A stretch of 64,000 nucleotides of DNA from an uncultured Bacilli bacterium (GTDB lineage: Bacteria > Bacillota_I > Bacilli_A > RF39 > UBA660): assembly GCA_934096405.1 (NCBI GenBank), contig CAKOLW010000002.1, forward strand, positions 1 through 64,000, given 5' to 3'. The position numbers and the translations under genes are program-made. The notes under the pieces are model-generated. The model was not told where the DNA came from. It did not search any database and worked only from the letters and a program-made list of their open reading frames with translations. Positions 43,583 to 51,903 of the stretch are shown in pieces. Positions within the stretch are counted from its first letter, which is position 1, and each line of letters starts with the position of its first letter.

Positions 43583-45628
43583 TTATTCACCTCCTAATTG
43601 ACTTATTTTTATTTCTTTATATATAGGACAAGATTTAAGTAACTCTTCATGAGTACCCATTCCTACTATTTCACCATTATCTAAAACTATTATATTATCA
43701 GCATGCATTACAGAACTAATTCTTTGCGCTACTACAAATACTATTTTATCTTTAGTTATTTTATTTAGTTCTTTTCTAAGTTCTGCATCAGTTTTATAGT
43801 CTAGTGCTGAAAATGAATCATCAAATACATATATTTTAGGATCTTTACAAATTGCTCTTGCAATAGATAGTCTTTGTTTTTGACCACCACTTACATTAGT
43901 ACCACCTTGGCTTATTTCTCTATCAAGTCCATCTTTATCTTCATTAATAAATTCTAATGCTTGGCTTATTTTAGCTGAAGCAAGTGCTTTTTCTCTATCA
44001 GGTTTATTAAGTCCAAATGTTATATTAGATAATATAGTACCACTAAATAAATTACCTTTTTGTGGAACGTATCCAATTAACTCTCTTAAATCTTTTAATT
44101 TTACATCTTTTATATTTCTACCATTTACTAGAATTTCCCCACTAGTAACATCATAGAATCTAGGTATTAAATTGATTAATGTAGATTTGCCACTACCAGT
44201 ACTACCTATAAATGCTGTAGTTGTTCCTTCAGTCGCCTTAAAGTTAATATTTCTTAGTACATCTTCTGTAGCATCAGGATATCTAAAGTATACATCTCTA
44301 AATTCTACTTCATTCTTTTCTCCAAGTTTTAAAGTTTTTTCTTTATCTTTTATTTTAGATTCAGTATTTAATACTTCACTAACTCTTTTAAGAGAAATAG
44401 TTGCTCTTGGAAGCATTATAAGTACCATAGATACCATTAAAAATGACATAATAATTTGCATAGTATATGTTATAAACGCTATCATAGAACCAACTTGCAT
44501 AGTACCCATATCTATTTTATTAGCACTTACCCATACAATTAATATACTTACACTATTCATCATAAGTGTTAAAGTAGGTTCCATTATAGCCATAGCTTTA
44601 TGTATAAATAAACCATTTTTAGTTATATCATCATTAGCTTTTTCAAATCTTTTTTCTTCATATTTTTCATTAGCAAATGCTCTTATTACTGGTATACCTT
44701 CTAATATTTCTTTAAATACTAAGTTCATTCTATCTAATAAATCTTGCATTTTTTTAAATTTAGGTACAACTACAAGGAACAATACTAACATAAGAAGTAA
44801 TACTGCGCATACGGACACTATTACAACCCAAGATATAGGACTACCACTTACTTTAGTAATCGCACCTATTCCCATTATTGGAGCAAAGATTATTATTCTA
44901 AATAACATCATTATTAAAGTTTGTATTTGTACTATATCATTAGTACATCTTGTTATCAAACTACTAGTACTAAATTTATTTAATTCTTCAGTTTCAAATG
45001 TCATTATCTTCTTCATAACTTTATTTCTTAAATCTTTACCAATGAATGCAGATAATTTACTAGATAAATAAACACTAAGTATTGTTGCTCCCATAGATAT
45101 TAATGCTACAATTAGCATTTTTCCACCTGTAGAATATATATAATTCATTTGTTTTTCTTCTACATCTATACCTAATTCTTTATAAGTATTTTTTATATAG
45201 TTAATATCACTTTGTTCAATGAAACTCTCATTGCCTTCATATTGGTCTTTTAATGAATTTACCACTTCTTTTGTTGGTACACCATTAAATTTATCTATGT
45301 TAACCACTATAGATATAGGATACAATAAAATACTCTCTAAATCTTTATTTTCTTTTATTAATTTATATTTTCCATCTATTAAATCATAACTAACTTCTAA
45401 AATATCTTTTTCTTTATTATCAAGCATATTAGTTATTAAATTATAATCTTTTTTACTTAATACTTCAGGTACAATACTTTCTATACCTCCACTTTGTATA
45501 CCAGTATCAACTATTTTACTAGTATAACTAGGTAATTCTAATTCTGTATATGCCTGCGCAAATAAAAGAATTAATATAAATAATATTTGTAATTTATATT
45601 TAACTATTGTTTTTAATATTTCTTTCAT
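43583..45628 (-). CDS. ABC exporter subunit 1 (heterodimeric, MDR type)
   Basis: 681 residues with a large extracytoplasmic insertion between helices 1 and 2 (about residues 50-150). ATPase: Walker A GSTGSGKST, signature VSGGQKQR, but the residue after Walker B Asp is Asp (YVFDDSFSALD) instead of the catalytic Glu, and the H-loop position reads AQRISSV with Gln replacing His. This is the degenerate-site half of a heterodimeric exporter, complementary to its neighbour. ATG 45628 preceded by GGGAGGA. Confidence 0.92.
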   Translation of the reverse strand: MKEILKTIVKYKLQILFILILLFAQAYTELELPSYTSKIVDTGIQSGGIESIVPEVLSKKDYNLITNMLDNKEKDILEVSYDLIDGKYKLIKENKDLESILLYPISIVVNIDKFNGVPTKEVVNSLKDQYEGNESFIEQSDINYIKNTYKELGIDVEEKQMNYIYSTGGKMLIVALISMGATILSVYLSSKLSAFIGKDLRNKVMKKIMTFETEELNKFSTSSLITRCTNDIVQIQTLIMMLFRIIIFAPIMGIGAITKVSGSPISWVVIVSVCAVLLLMLVLFLVVVPKFKKMQDLLDRMNLVFKEILEGIPVIRAFANEKYEEKRFEKANDDITKNGLFIHKAMAIMEPTLTLMMNSVSILIVWVSANKIDMGTMQVGSMIAFITYTMQIIMSFLMVSMVLIMLPRATISLKRVSEVLNTESKIKDKEKTLKLGEKNEVEFRDVYFRYPDATEDVLRNINFKATEGTTTAFIGSTGSGKSTLINLIPRFYDVTSGEILVNGRNIKDVKLKDLRELIGYVPQKGNLFSGTILSNITFGLNKPDREKALASAKISQALEFINEDKDGLDREISQGGTNVSGGQKQRLSIARAICKDPKIYVFDDSFSALDYKTDAELRKELNKITKDKIVFVVAQRISSVMHADNIIVLDNGEIVGMGTHEELLKSCPIYKEIKISQLGGE

Positions 45629-45720
45629 GTTACTTTTTCCTCCCAATTAATACTACTTTCATAAATTTAAAAAGTCAACTTATTACATACTTTTTCACAT
45701 AAGTTTCATAAATAAATTGA

Positions 45721-46803
45721 CTATTTTAATATTTTATTTAATATGTAATTCATTATGTATATTTTATCTTCTGGAATATATATATTAGTTTTATTAGTTT
45801 TAAGTAATCCTTCTTTTAGTAAAGGCTTTATATTAAATACATCTTGGATATTTTCATTATATTTATCAAAGAATTCTTTTACATCTATTCCTTCTAATTT
45901 TCTAAGTCCTAACATTACATGATTTTCCATATCTTCTTTTTTTGACATAACAAGTTCATTAAGTCTATATTTATCAGCTAGATATTCATTAAAACTTCTA
46001 GTGTTTTCATATCTTAATTCACTGATAAATCCATGACTACCTAAACCAAATCCATAGTATTCAGTATTATTCCAATACCCTAAATTATGTTTACTTTCAT
46101 ATCCTGGTTTAGCAAAGTTACTAACTTCATAGTGATTATAACCTTTACTTTTTAATTTTTTAACTATGTATTTATACATTTTAGCATCTTTATCTTCATC
46201 TATAGGTTTTATGTTTTTAACTGCTAGTACTGTGTTATTTTCAATTATAAGACTATAAGTACTTACATGATTTACATCTAATTTAAGTATATTGTTTATA
46301 TCGCTTTTTAAAACACTTAATGTTTCTATTGGAAGTGCATATATAAGATCAACATTAATATTATTAAAGTATTTTTTTACTAAGTTAATATTATTAAATA
46401 TTTCTTTCTTATTATGTTTTCTATTTAAGAATAAAAGATTATTTTTATCAAAACTTTCTACTCCTATACTAATTCTATTTACTCCATTATTATTTAGTAT
46501 AACTAGTTTTTCTTCAGTTATATCATTTACATTCATTTCAAATGTAAATTCTATGTTATCTTTTCTTTTAAATATTTTAGTAATTTCCATTAGTTTATTT
46601 AAATTAGGTATGTTAAGTGTACTAGGTGTTCCTCCACCTATATATATAGTTTTAACTTCATCTTCATCATAATACTTATTTATTTCTTTTTCTAAATGTT
46701 TTAGATATTCACTTGCCCATACATCATTATGTAAAAATTTACAAAAATCACAATAACTACATATACTAGAACAAAAAGGTATATGTATATAAACACTTCT
46801 CAT
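45721..46803 (-). CDS. hemW: Radical SAM protein HemW (heme chaperone, HemN-like)
   Basis: 360 residues. The radical SAM cluster motif is C-SSI-C-SY-C at the N-terminus followed by DFC, the C-x3-C-x2-C-x-C pattern of the HemN/HemW group. IYIGGGTPSTL, RISIGVESF and YEVSNFAKPG are further family blocks. It lacks the N-terminal extension of true coproporphyrinogen dehydrogenase HemN, so HemW (heme insertion) is the better call. No heme synthesis genes are in this window. Confidence 0.92.
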   Translation of the reverse strand: MRSVYIHIPFCSSICSYCDFCKFLHNDVWASEYLKHLEKEINKYYDEDEVKTIYIGGGTPSTLNIPNLNKLMEITKIFKRKDNIEFTFEMNVNDITEEKLVILNNNGVNRISIGVESFDKNNLLFLNRKHNKKEIFNNINLVKKYFNNINVDLIYALPIETLSVLKSDINNILKLDVNHVSTYSLIIENNTVLAVKNIKPIDEDKDAKMYKYIVKKLKSKGYNHYEVSNFAKPGYESKHNLGYWNNTEYYGFGLGSHGFISELRYENTRSFNEYLADKYRLNELVMSKKEDMENHVMLGLRKLEGIDVKEFFDKYNENIQDVFNIKPLLKEGLLKTNKTNIYIPEDKIYIMNYILNKILK

Positions 46804-46890
46804 ATAATCACTCTTCCGTAATAATTTTACTATAAAATGCCTGTTTTTACAATTTTTTTATCATTTTTATACATTTTTTTAAAATTTTAC

Positions 46891-46919
46891 TTGCATTATA
46901 TAAAAAATTATTATAAAAT
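46891..46919 (+). promoter_or_regulatory. Promoter of the tRNA-Ile/tRNA-Glu pair
   Basis: TTGCAT, 17 bp, TAAAAT, 22 bp before tRNA-Ile. Confidence 0.65.
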
Positions 46920-46941
46920 TAAGAAGGTTTTATGACAAAAC

Positions 46942-47018
46942 GGGCTTGTAGCTCAGTTGGTTAGAGCGTGCGTCTGATAAGCGCAAGGTCGATGGTTCAA
47001 GTCCATCCAGGCCCACCA
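46942..47018 (+). tRNA. tRNA-Ile (anticodon GAT)
   Basis: 77 nt: acceptor GGGCTTG/CAGGCCC, D loop AGTTGGTTA, anticodon stem TGCGT/GCGCA with loop CTGATAA, T loop TTCAAGT, encoded CCA. Confidence 0.97.
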
Positions 47019-47025
47019 TTTTAAT

Positions 47026-47101
47026 GGCCGGTTGGTGAAATGGTTAACACACACGCCTTTCACGCGTGCATTCACGGGTTCAAATCCCGTACCGGTCACC
47101 A
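47026..47101 (+). tRNA. tRNA-Glu (anticodon TTC)
   Basis: 76 nt: acceptor GGCCGGT/ACCGGTC, anticodon stem CACGC/GCGTG with loop CTTTCAC, T loop TTCAAAT, encoded CCA. Seven bases after tRNA-Ile, one transcript. Confidence 0.97.
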
Positions 47102-47115
47102 AGTTTAATCACAAG

Positions 47116-47139
47116 AATCTCTACTATGAGATTTTTTTA
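47116..47139 (+). terminator. Terminator of the tRNA pair
   Basis: AATCTC and GAGATT stem followed by seven Ts. Confidence 0.75.
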
Positions 47140-47145
47140 TTTATA

Positions 47146-47184
47146 TTTAAAAATGATACAAGTGCTTATGCATTTGTATCATTT
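47146..47184 (-). terminator. Terminator overlapping the prepilin 3' end
   Basis: AAATGATACAA and TTGTATCATTT pair; one arm is inside the last codons of the prepilin gene, and T-rich sequence follows on the minus strand. Confidence 0.7.
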
Positions 47185-47828
47185 TCTGTATCCCAAGTTA
47201 CTGTGTCATCTGTAACCATTTTTGCTACTTCTTTACCATCTATTTTGTAAACACCTATTACTCTCCACATTATACCACTATAGTAAAGATAGTTATCTGG
47301 ATTGTTACAATTTGTATCATTAGCGCAGTAAACGCATTCCATCTTTTCTACTTTTTGATTTTCATCAGTACACTTTAAATCAGTCTTAACTTTTCCTACT
47401 AAATCAGTATCAGTAGTTGAAGCTTGTTCACTACCCCATATTGCTATGTATGCATCATTTGAATACTTTATTAATATTTCTTGATTATTTAAACTTTGAT
47501 TATTCGTAGGATCAATAACACATCCTTTGTTAGTTTTTTCTGTTTCAGCATCTCCACACTTTCCTGAACCATTAGCAATTTCAGAATTAACATACCCATT
47601 TTCTACTAAATTATATACAAATATTTTTTCTCCACTAGGTATATTTTTATCTTTAGCATATAACTCAGCTGCAACTAATATTATGTCTTTTTTACTTTCT
47701 AATAATCTTTCATTGGATCTTTTTCTTATATTTATTATACTAGGTATAGATATAGCTAGTATTATTCCTATTATTGCAATTACTACTAATATTTCAGTAA
47801 TAGTAAAACCTTTCTTATTATTAATCAT
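47166..47828 (-). CDS. Type IV prepilin-like protein
   Basis: A class III signal: KKGF-TITEILVVIAIIGIILAISIPSII, with cleavage expected after the Gly, Phe at +1 and Glu at +5. Then a coiled stretch and a Cys-rich domain with CGDAETEKTNKGC and CVYCANDTNC. The end, NYLYYSGIMWRVIGVYKIDG, resembles the YYSG...YWRIIR core of the 18-, 52- and 54-kb surface proteins. The domain stops soon after (220 residues in all), so it may be a trimmed member. No pilus assembly genes are nearby. A perfect consensus promoter drives it. Confidence 0.75.
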   Translation of the reverse strand: MINNKKGFTITEILVVIAIIGIILAISIPSIINIRKRSNERLLESKKDIILVAAELYAKDKNIPSGEKIFVYNLVENGYVNSEIANGSGKCGDAETEKTNKGCVIDPTNNQSLNNQEILIKYSNDAYIAIWGSEQASTTDTDLVGKVKTDLKCTDENQKVEKMECVYCANDTNCNNPDNYLYYSGIMWRVIGVYKIDGKEVAKMVTDDTVTWDTENDTNA

Positions 47829-47852
47829 ATATATCCTCCATATTATAATACA

Positions 47853-47881
47853 ATTATAAATATACTTTTAGAGAATGTCAA
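47853..47881 (-). promoter_or_regulatory. Perfect consensus promoter of the prepilin gene
   Basis: TTGACA, 17 bp, TATAAT: both hexamers match the sigma-A consensus exactly. Confidence 0.8.
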
Positions 47882-47901
47882 ATAAAACCTTTAAATTTAA
47901 C

Positions 47902-47931
47902 TAAAAAAGTTAGTACACGATGTACTAACTT
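47902..47931 (-). terminator. Terminator of rpsU-yqeY
   Basis: AAGTTAGTACA pairs with TGTACTAACTT, then a T-run. Two further hairpins lie between it and yqeY: TCGATAA/TTATCGA, and TTGGGTATG/CATGCCCAA around the yqeY stop. Confidence 0.8.
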
Positions 47932-47987
47932 CGTTAGGGTTTGAATCGATAAATTTATTATCGAAGATATTGGGCATGCGACGCGGT

Positions 47988-48434
47988 CTACATACCCAAT
48001 TTAGTGTTAACTATAACACTAACTAATTTAAAATCGGCCTTTCCTTTTAGTCGAGCGTTTGCTTCCTTCATTATTTTGCCCATGTCCTTTTTTCCTCCGG
48101 GCTTAACTTCTTCGAATATTTTATCTATTTCTTTCTCAATTTCTTCTTTGCTTAGTTGTTCTGGTAAGAATTCACTAATAATTTTAATTTCCCTTTCTAA
48201 ATTATCAGCCAAATCATTCCTTCCAGCATTTCTAAATTCTTCAATACTCTCTCTATGTTGTTTAACTTGTTTACTAGCAACTTCAATTACAGTATCATCA
48301 GTTACTTCAGTTAATTTATTATTTATTTTATATAAATCAATAGCACTTTTTAGAAGTCTAATTGTACTTAAAGTTTCTTTGTCTTTACTCTTCATAGCTT
48401 CTAACATAGTTTTATTTATTCTATCATACAACAT
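47988..48434 (-). CDS. yqeY: GatB/YqeY domain protein
   Basis: 148 residues, all-helical. DRINKTMLEAMKSKDKETLSTIRLLKSAI, the ISEFLPEQLSKEEIEKEI block and the C-terminal GKADFKLVSVIVNTKLG are typical of YqeY, a stand-alone copy of the tRNA-binding tail of the amidotransferase subunit GatB. rpsU-yqeY is a conserved pair in Firmicutes; exact role unknown. Confidence 0.93.
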   Translation of the reverse strand: MLYDRINKTMLEAMKSKDKETLSTIRLLKSAIDLYKINNKLTEVTDDTVIEVASKQVKQHRESIEEFRNAGRNDLADNLEREIKIISEFLPEQLSKEEIEKEIDKIFEEVKPGGKKDMGKIMKEANARLKGKADFKLVSVIVNTKLGM

Positions 48435-48444
48435 AAATTACCTC

Positions 48445-48639
48445 CTAAGCAGCATGTCTTCTATTATTTCTTCTAGCATTTTTTATAGCTTCTTTTTTTG
48501 CTTCTCTTCTTACAACACCTGGTTTAGAGTATTCCTTTCTCTTTTTCATTTCAGAAGGGACCCCACTACGTTGAACTTTTATTTTAAATCTTTTTAATGC
48601 ATTTTCAACATTTCCATTCTTAACTTCTACACGAGTCAT
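48445..48639 (-). CDS. rpsU: 30S ribosomal protein S21
   Basis: 64 residues, basic: VEVKNGNVENALKRFKIKVQRSGVPSEMKKRKEYSKPGVVRREAKKEA is a clear S21. ATG 48639 follows GGGAGGGA; the upstream in-frame codons overlap the leader. First gene of the rpsU-yqeY pair. Confidence 0.95.
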   Translation of the reverse strand: MTRVEVKNGNVENALKRFKIKVQRSGVPSEMKKRKEYSKPGVVRREAKKEAIKNARRNNRRHAA

Positions 48640-48752
48640 GTATCTTCCCTCCCTTCGTTCTATCAGATATTTTAACACGTTCAAGAGAGATTTTCAACTT
48701 ATTTGTGACATATATTTACAAAATATTACATTTTTTTCGTATTTGTATTTTT

Positions 48753-49391
48753 TTATATACTATTTTTAAAGTTTTTAACTTTATCAATACCATTTCCATT
48801 TAATAAATATGATGCACTTACTACCATGTCAACGTTACTTTTTACTTTTTCAAATGAAATATCATTTATTCCACCATCTATACTTATAATGTATTTATAA
48901 TTTTTTTCTTCTCTTATTTTTTTTAATATTTCTGTTTTGTATACTACACTATCAATAAAGCTTTGTCCACTAGCGCCTGGTTCAACACTCATGATTAGAA
49001 CTAAGTCTACTATATTTAAAATATTTTCTATTTTATTAACACTAGTTTCTGGTTTAATACTAATTCCAACTTTTAAACCATTATTTTTAATTTTTTCTAT
49101 AACTTCTATTGGATTTTTAACAGATTCATAGTGAAATGTAATATATTTAGTGTTAAGTAAACTAAACTCATCTATATATTTTAAAGGATTGTTTACCATT
49201 AAATGTATATCTAATTCTTTACTCGTATAATTAGATAAATTAACAACGTCTTTAATTGTAAAGCTTTTATTAGGTACGAATTTACCATCCATTACATCTA
49301 CATGAATATAGTCTACTCCTATGTTATTCATTAGCTTTATAGCTTCTTTTGTACTCATACTATTTGTTAATATTGATCCACTTACTAGCAT
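48753..49391 (-). CDS. rpe: Ribulose-phosphate 3-epimerase
   Basis: TIM-barrel enzyme interconverting ribulose-5-phosphate and xylulose-5-phosphate. 212 residues with YIHVDVMDGKFVPN, LDIHLMVNNP, VLIMSVEPGASGQSF and the phosphate-binding ISIDGGINDISFEKV followed by MVVSASYLL. The metal-binding His and Asp residues are in place. In Bacilli it is often after rsgA; here it stands apart. Confidence 0.93.
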   Translation of the reverse strand: MLVSGSILTNSMSTKEAIKLMNNIGVDYIHVDVMDGKFVPNKSFTIKDVVNLSNYTSKELDIHLMVNNPLKYIDEFSLLNTKYITFHYESVKNPIEVIEKIKNNGLKVGISIKPETSVNKIENILNIVDLVLIMSVEPGASGQSFIDSVVYKTEILKKIREEKNYKYIISIDGGINDISFEKVKSNVDMVVSASYLLNGNGIDKVKNFKNSI

Positions 49392-49445
49392 ATTATCACC
49401 AATAAAATTGTATCATATATTTAGATAAAGTAAAAGATACAATAA

Positions 49446-49667
49446 TTATCTGTTTATTTTTATTGTACCTTTATACATTCTATTATAGTCTGTTTTAAAC
49501 TCTCTTATTGAACCTGATTTGTATTCAAATACTTCACTTACATTCAGTTCTAAATTATTAATGTTATACTCATTTAAAATATTAAATACTTTATTTTTTA
49601 CATTCTTCATTTCCACACTCCCATATAAATCAACAAATAACGTTTCGTTACTATAAAATATATTCAA
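49446..49667 (-). CDS. Small protein, possibly STAS-like
   Basis: 73 residues starting with TTG (AGGTGA upstream). The pattern LFVDLYGSVEMKNVKNKVFNIL, NLELNVSEVFEYKSGSIREFK and GTIKI resembles a minimal STAS fold (SpoIIAA-type anti-anti-sigma), including the beta-strand plus serine region, but the usual DSSG motif is not conserved. The call is weak. Divergent from murT. Confidence 0.4.
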   Translation of the reverse strand: MNIFYSNETLFVDLYGSVEMKNVKNKVFNILNEYNINNLELNVSEVFEYKSGSIREFKTDYNRMYKGTIKINR

Positions 49668-49816
49668 TTTAACTCACCTACTTATTATTATAAATATTTA
49701 TTTTTATTTTGCATTCTTTTCGACAAAATTAGATATTCTTTTTTCTTTACATAGTTTTACATTTTGTATTTAAATTAGTTAATTAATCTAGTATAATGTA
49801 CTTAGGGTGATTAAAA

Positions 49817-51160
49817 ATGAAATTAGCAGTAACTATTCTTGCTTGTAAGTTAGCTAATAAAATAAGTAAGTTAACTAAAGGAGAAGGTTCAGTAATTGGT
49901 GGCGCGGTAGCATTATATTTGTATAAGAATTGTTTATCTCAGGTTAAGTATCCAAAAACAATTATAGGTATTACAGGTTCTAGCGGTAAGGGAAGTACTA
50001 CTGAATTGGTAGCTAAAATATTAAAGGAAAATGGTAAAAATGTTGTATATAATAAAAATGGAAGCAATGTTTTAAATGCAGTTGTTAGTTTAATATTAAG
50101 TAATTGTAAGTTAAATGGTGAATTTAAAGGTGATGTTCTTTTAATGGAGTTAGATGAAAGATATATGGCTGATTCGTTAAAATATTTTGATTTAACTCAT
50201 TTGGTTGTTACTAATATTACTAGAGATCAACCTCCAAGAAATGCCCATCCTGAGTTTATACAAGAAGTAATTAGTAAGGTTATTAAGAATAAAACTCATT
50301 TAATTCTTGATGTTGATGATCCACTTGTATATGAATTGGCATTAAATCATAAAGGTAAAGTAACTACTTATGGTATGGATAAAACTAATTATAGTCAAGA
50401 ATCTATTTTAAATAATAAAGATGCTGGTTATTGTCCAGTATGTGGCAATAAATTAAAATACAGTTTTTATCATTATGGTCATTTAGGAAATTATAAATGT
50501 AAACATTGTTCATTTAAAAGACCTGAACCAGATTATTTAGCACATAATGTTAAAGTAGAAGATGGTTTTATATATATAAATAAAAATAAAGTTCATTTAC
50601 CATCTAATTTCTTATATTCAGTTTACTTTACTACTGCTAGCTACGCTATATGTAGTACGATTGGTATAAAAAGTAAAGATATAATAAGAGTTATGAATGA
50701 TGAAGCTTTTAAACCTAAAAGATTAAATATATATAATTTTGATAATAGAAAATGGCAAATGTTAGTAAGTAAAAATGAAAATAATTTAAGTTATAAACAA
50801 TCATTAGATTTTATACTTCATGAAAAAGGAAAGAAAACTATAATATTAGGTTTTGATAATTCTTCTAGAAGATATAGTGAAAATGATATTAGTTGGATTT
50901 GGGATATTGATTTTGAAGAGTTAAATGATGAGTCAATAGATAAAATTCTATTAATAGGTAGATTTAAATATGATATGCTGGTTAGAATGGATTATACTGG
51001 AGTTAATAAAAATAAGATTATATTAGTAGATAATTTAGAAAATGATTTATTTAATATATTAAGAAATAGGACTAAGGGTAATATTTATAGTTGTGTTTGT
51101 TTTGATAAAGAGATTGAATTAAAAAATTTATTAAAGAAAGAAGGTATTTCTAATGATTAA
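49817..51160 (+). CDS. murT: MurT, lipid II amidotransferase Mur-ligase subunit
   Basis: With GatD, amidates the D-Glu of lipid II to D-isoGln. 447 residues: Mur ligase P-loop region GITGSSGKGSTTE, MELDERYM, TNITRDQPPRNAHPE, and an inserted zinc ribbon with two Cys pairs (CPVCGNKL and CKHCSFKRP) that marks MurT. A C-terminal DUF1727 domain follows (KPKRLNIYNFDNRKWQMLVSKN). The stop overlaps gatD by eight bases. Confidence 0.9.
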   Translation: MKLAVTILACKLANKISKLTKGEGSVIGGAVALYLYKNCLSQVKYPKTIIGITGSSGKGSTTELVAKILKENGKNVVYNKNGSNVLNAVVSLILSNCKLNGEFKGDVLLMELDERYMADSLKYFDLTHLVVTNITRDQPPRNAHPEFIQEVISKVIKNKTHLILDVDDPLVYELALNHKGKVTTYGMDKTNYSQESILNNKDAGYCPVCGNKLKYSFYHYGHLGNYKCKHCSFKRPEPDYLAHNVKVEDGFIYINKNKVHLPSNFLYSVYFTTASYAICSTIGIKSKDIIRVMNDEAFKPKRLNIYNFDNRKWQMLVSKNENNLSYKQSLDFILHEKGKKTIILGFDNSSRRYSENDISWIWDIDFEELNDESIDKILLIGRFKYDMLVRMDYTGVNKNKIILVDNLENDLFNILRNRTKGNIYSCVCFDKEIELKNLLKKEGISND

Positions 51161-51878
51161 GATTAAAATTGCTCATTTATATTATGATATTCTTAATTTA
51201 TATGGAGAAAATGGTAATATAAGAGCTTTAAAAAAAGCTCTTGAAAGACAAGATGTTAAATGTGAAATACATTTCTTAACTATTAATGATAAAATTAATT
51301 TTAATGAATATGATATGTTTTATATGGGAATGGGTACTGAAAAAGGTATGTCTTTAGTACTTGATGATATTATGAAATATAAAGATGAAATAACTAATGC
51401 TATTGAAAAAGGTAAATTCTTTTTAACTACTGGTAATTCACTAGAATTATTTGGAGAATATATTATAAATGGACCTGTTTTTAAAGATTGTTTAAGTTGT
51501 TTTGAATTTCATACTTTATGGAAGGGATTTAGAATTGTAGAAAGTGTTGTTGATACTACTAAATTTATTAAATATCCTATTATAGGTTTTCAAAATAGAT
51601 GTGGTAATATGTATCAAATAGAAAAGCCTTTATTTAAAGTTAAGGAAGGTACTGGCTCTTGCTTAGGTTCACAAATCGAAGGTTATCATTATAAAAATTT
51701 CTATGGTACTTATTTAATTGGACCTTTATTAATTAGGAATCCTCATTTTACTAACTATTTAGTTAAATCTTTAATTAGTTCAAAGAATAAAAGATATAAA
51801 TTTAAAATGTTTAATAAAACAGATGAAATAAAAGCATATAATACCTATTTAGAAAATTTTGTTACAAAAGAAAATTAA
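51153..51878 (+). CDS. gatD: GatD-like glutamine amidotransferase subunit lacking catalytic residues
   Basis: The partner of MurT, 241 residues: IAHLYYDILNLYGENGNIRAL, FYMGMGTEKGMSLVL, IIGFQNRCG, YKNFYGTYLIGPLLIRNP. The class I glutaminase nucleophile Cys, normally in ICGGYQ, is absent (LTTGNSLELFG, residues 91-101). The catalytic His of GTYLHGP is Ile189. It should not hydrolyse glutamine as known GatD does. It is coupled to murT by overlap, so it is probably still a structural partner, or the complex uses another ammonia source or substrate. Confidence 0.85.
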   Translation: MIKIKIAHLYYDILNLYGENGNIRALKKALERQDVKCEIHFLTINDKINFNEYDMFYMGMGTEKGMSLVLDDIMKYKDEITNAIEKGKFFLTTGNSLELFGEYIINGPVFKDCLSCFEFHTLWKGFRIVESVVDTTKFIKYPIIGFQNRCGNMYQIEKPLFKVKEGTGSCLGSQIEGYHYKNFYGTYLIGPLLIRNPHFTNYLVKSLISSKNKRYKFKMFNKTDEIKAYNTYLENFVTKEN

Positions 51879-51903
51879 TATCAAATCGATATTAATTTTT
51901 TAT
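51871..51903. terminator. Bidirectional terminator between gatD and the 52-kb surface gene
   Basis: AAAATTAATAT pairs with ATATTAATTTT, T-run on the plus side, A-run on the other. Confidence 0.8.

Noticed and set aside
44172..45071. 299-codon plus-strand frame opposite the ABC exporter
   Set aside because: Antisense to a complete exporter with all motifs; hydrophobic composition is a by-product of the codon pattern.
48004..48597. 197-codon plus-strand frame opposite yqeY and rpsU
   Set aside because: It is antisense to two well-conserved genes and has a low-complexity Ser/Leu composition typical of shadow frames in AT-rich DNA.
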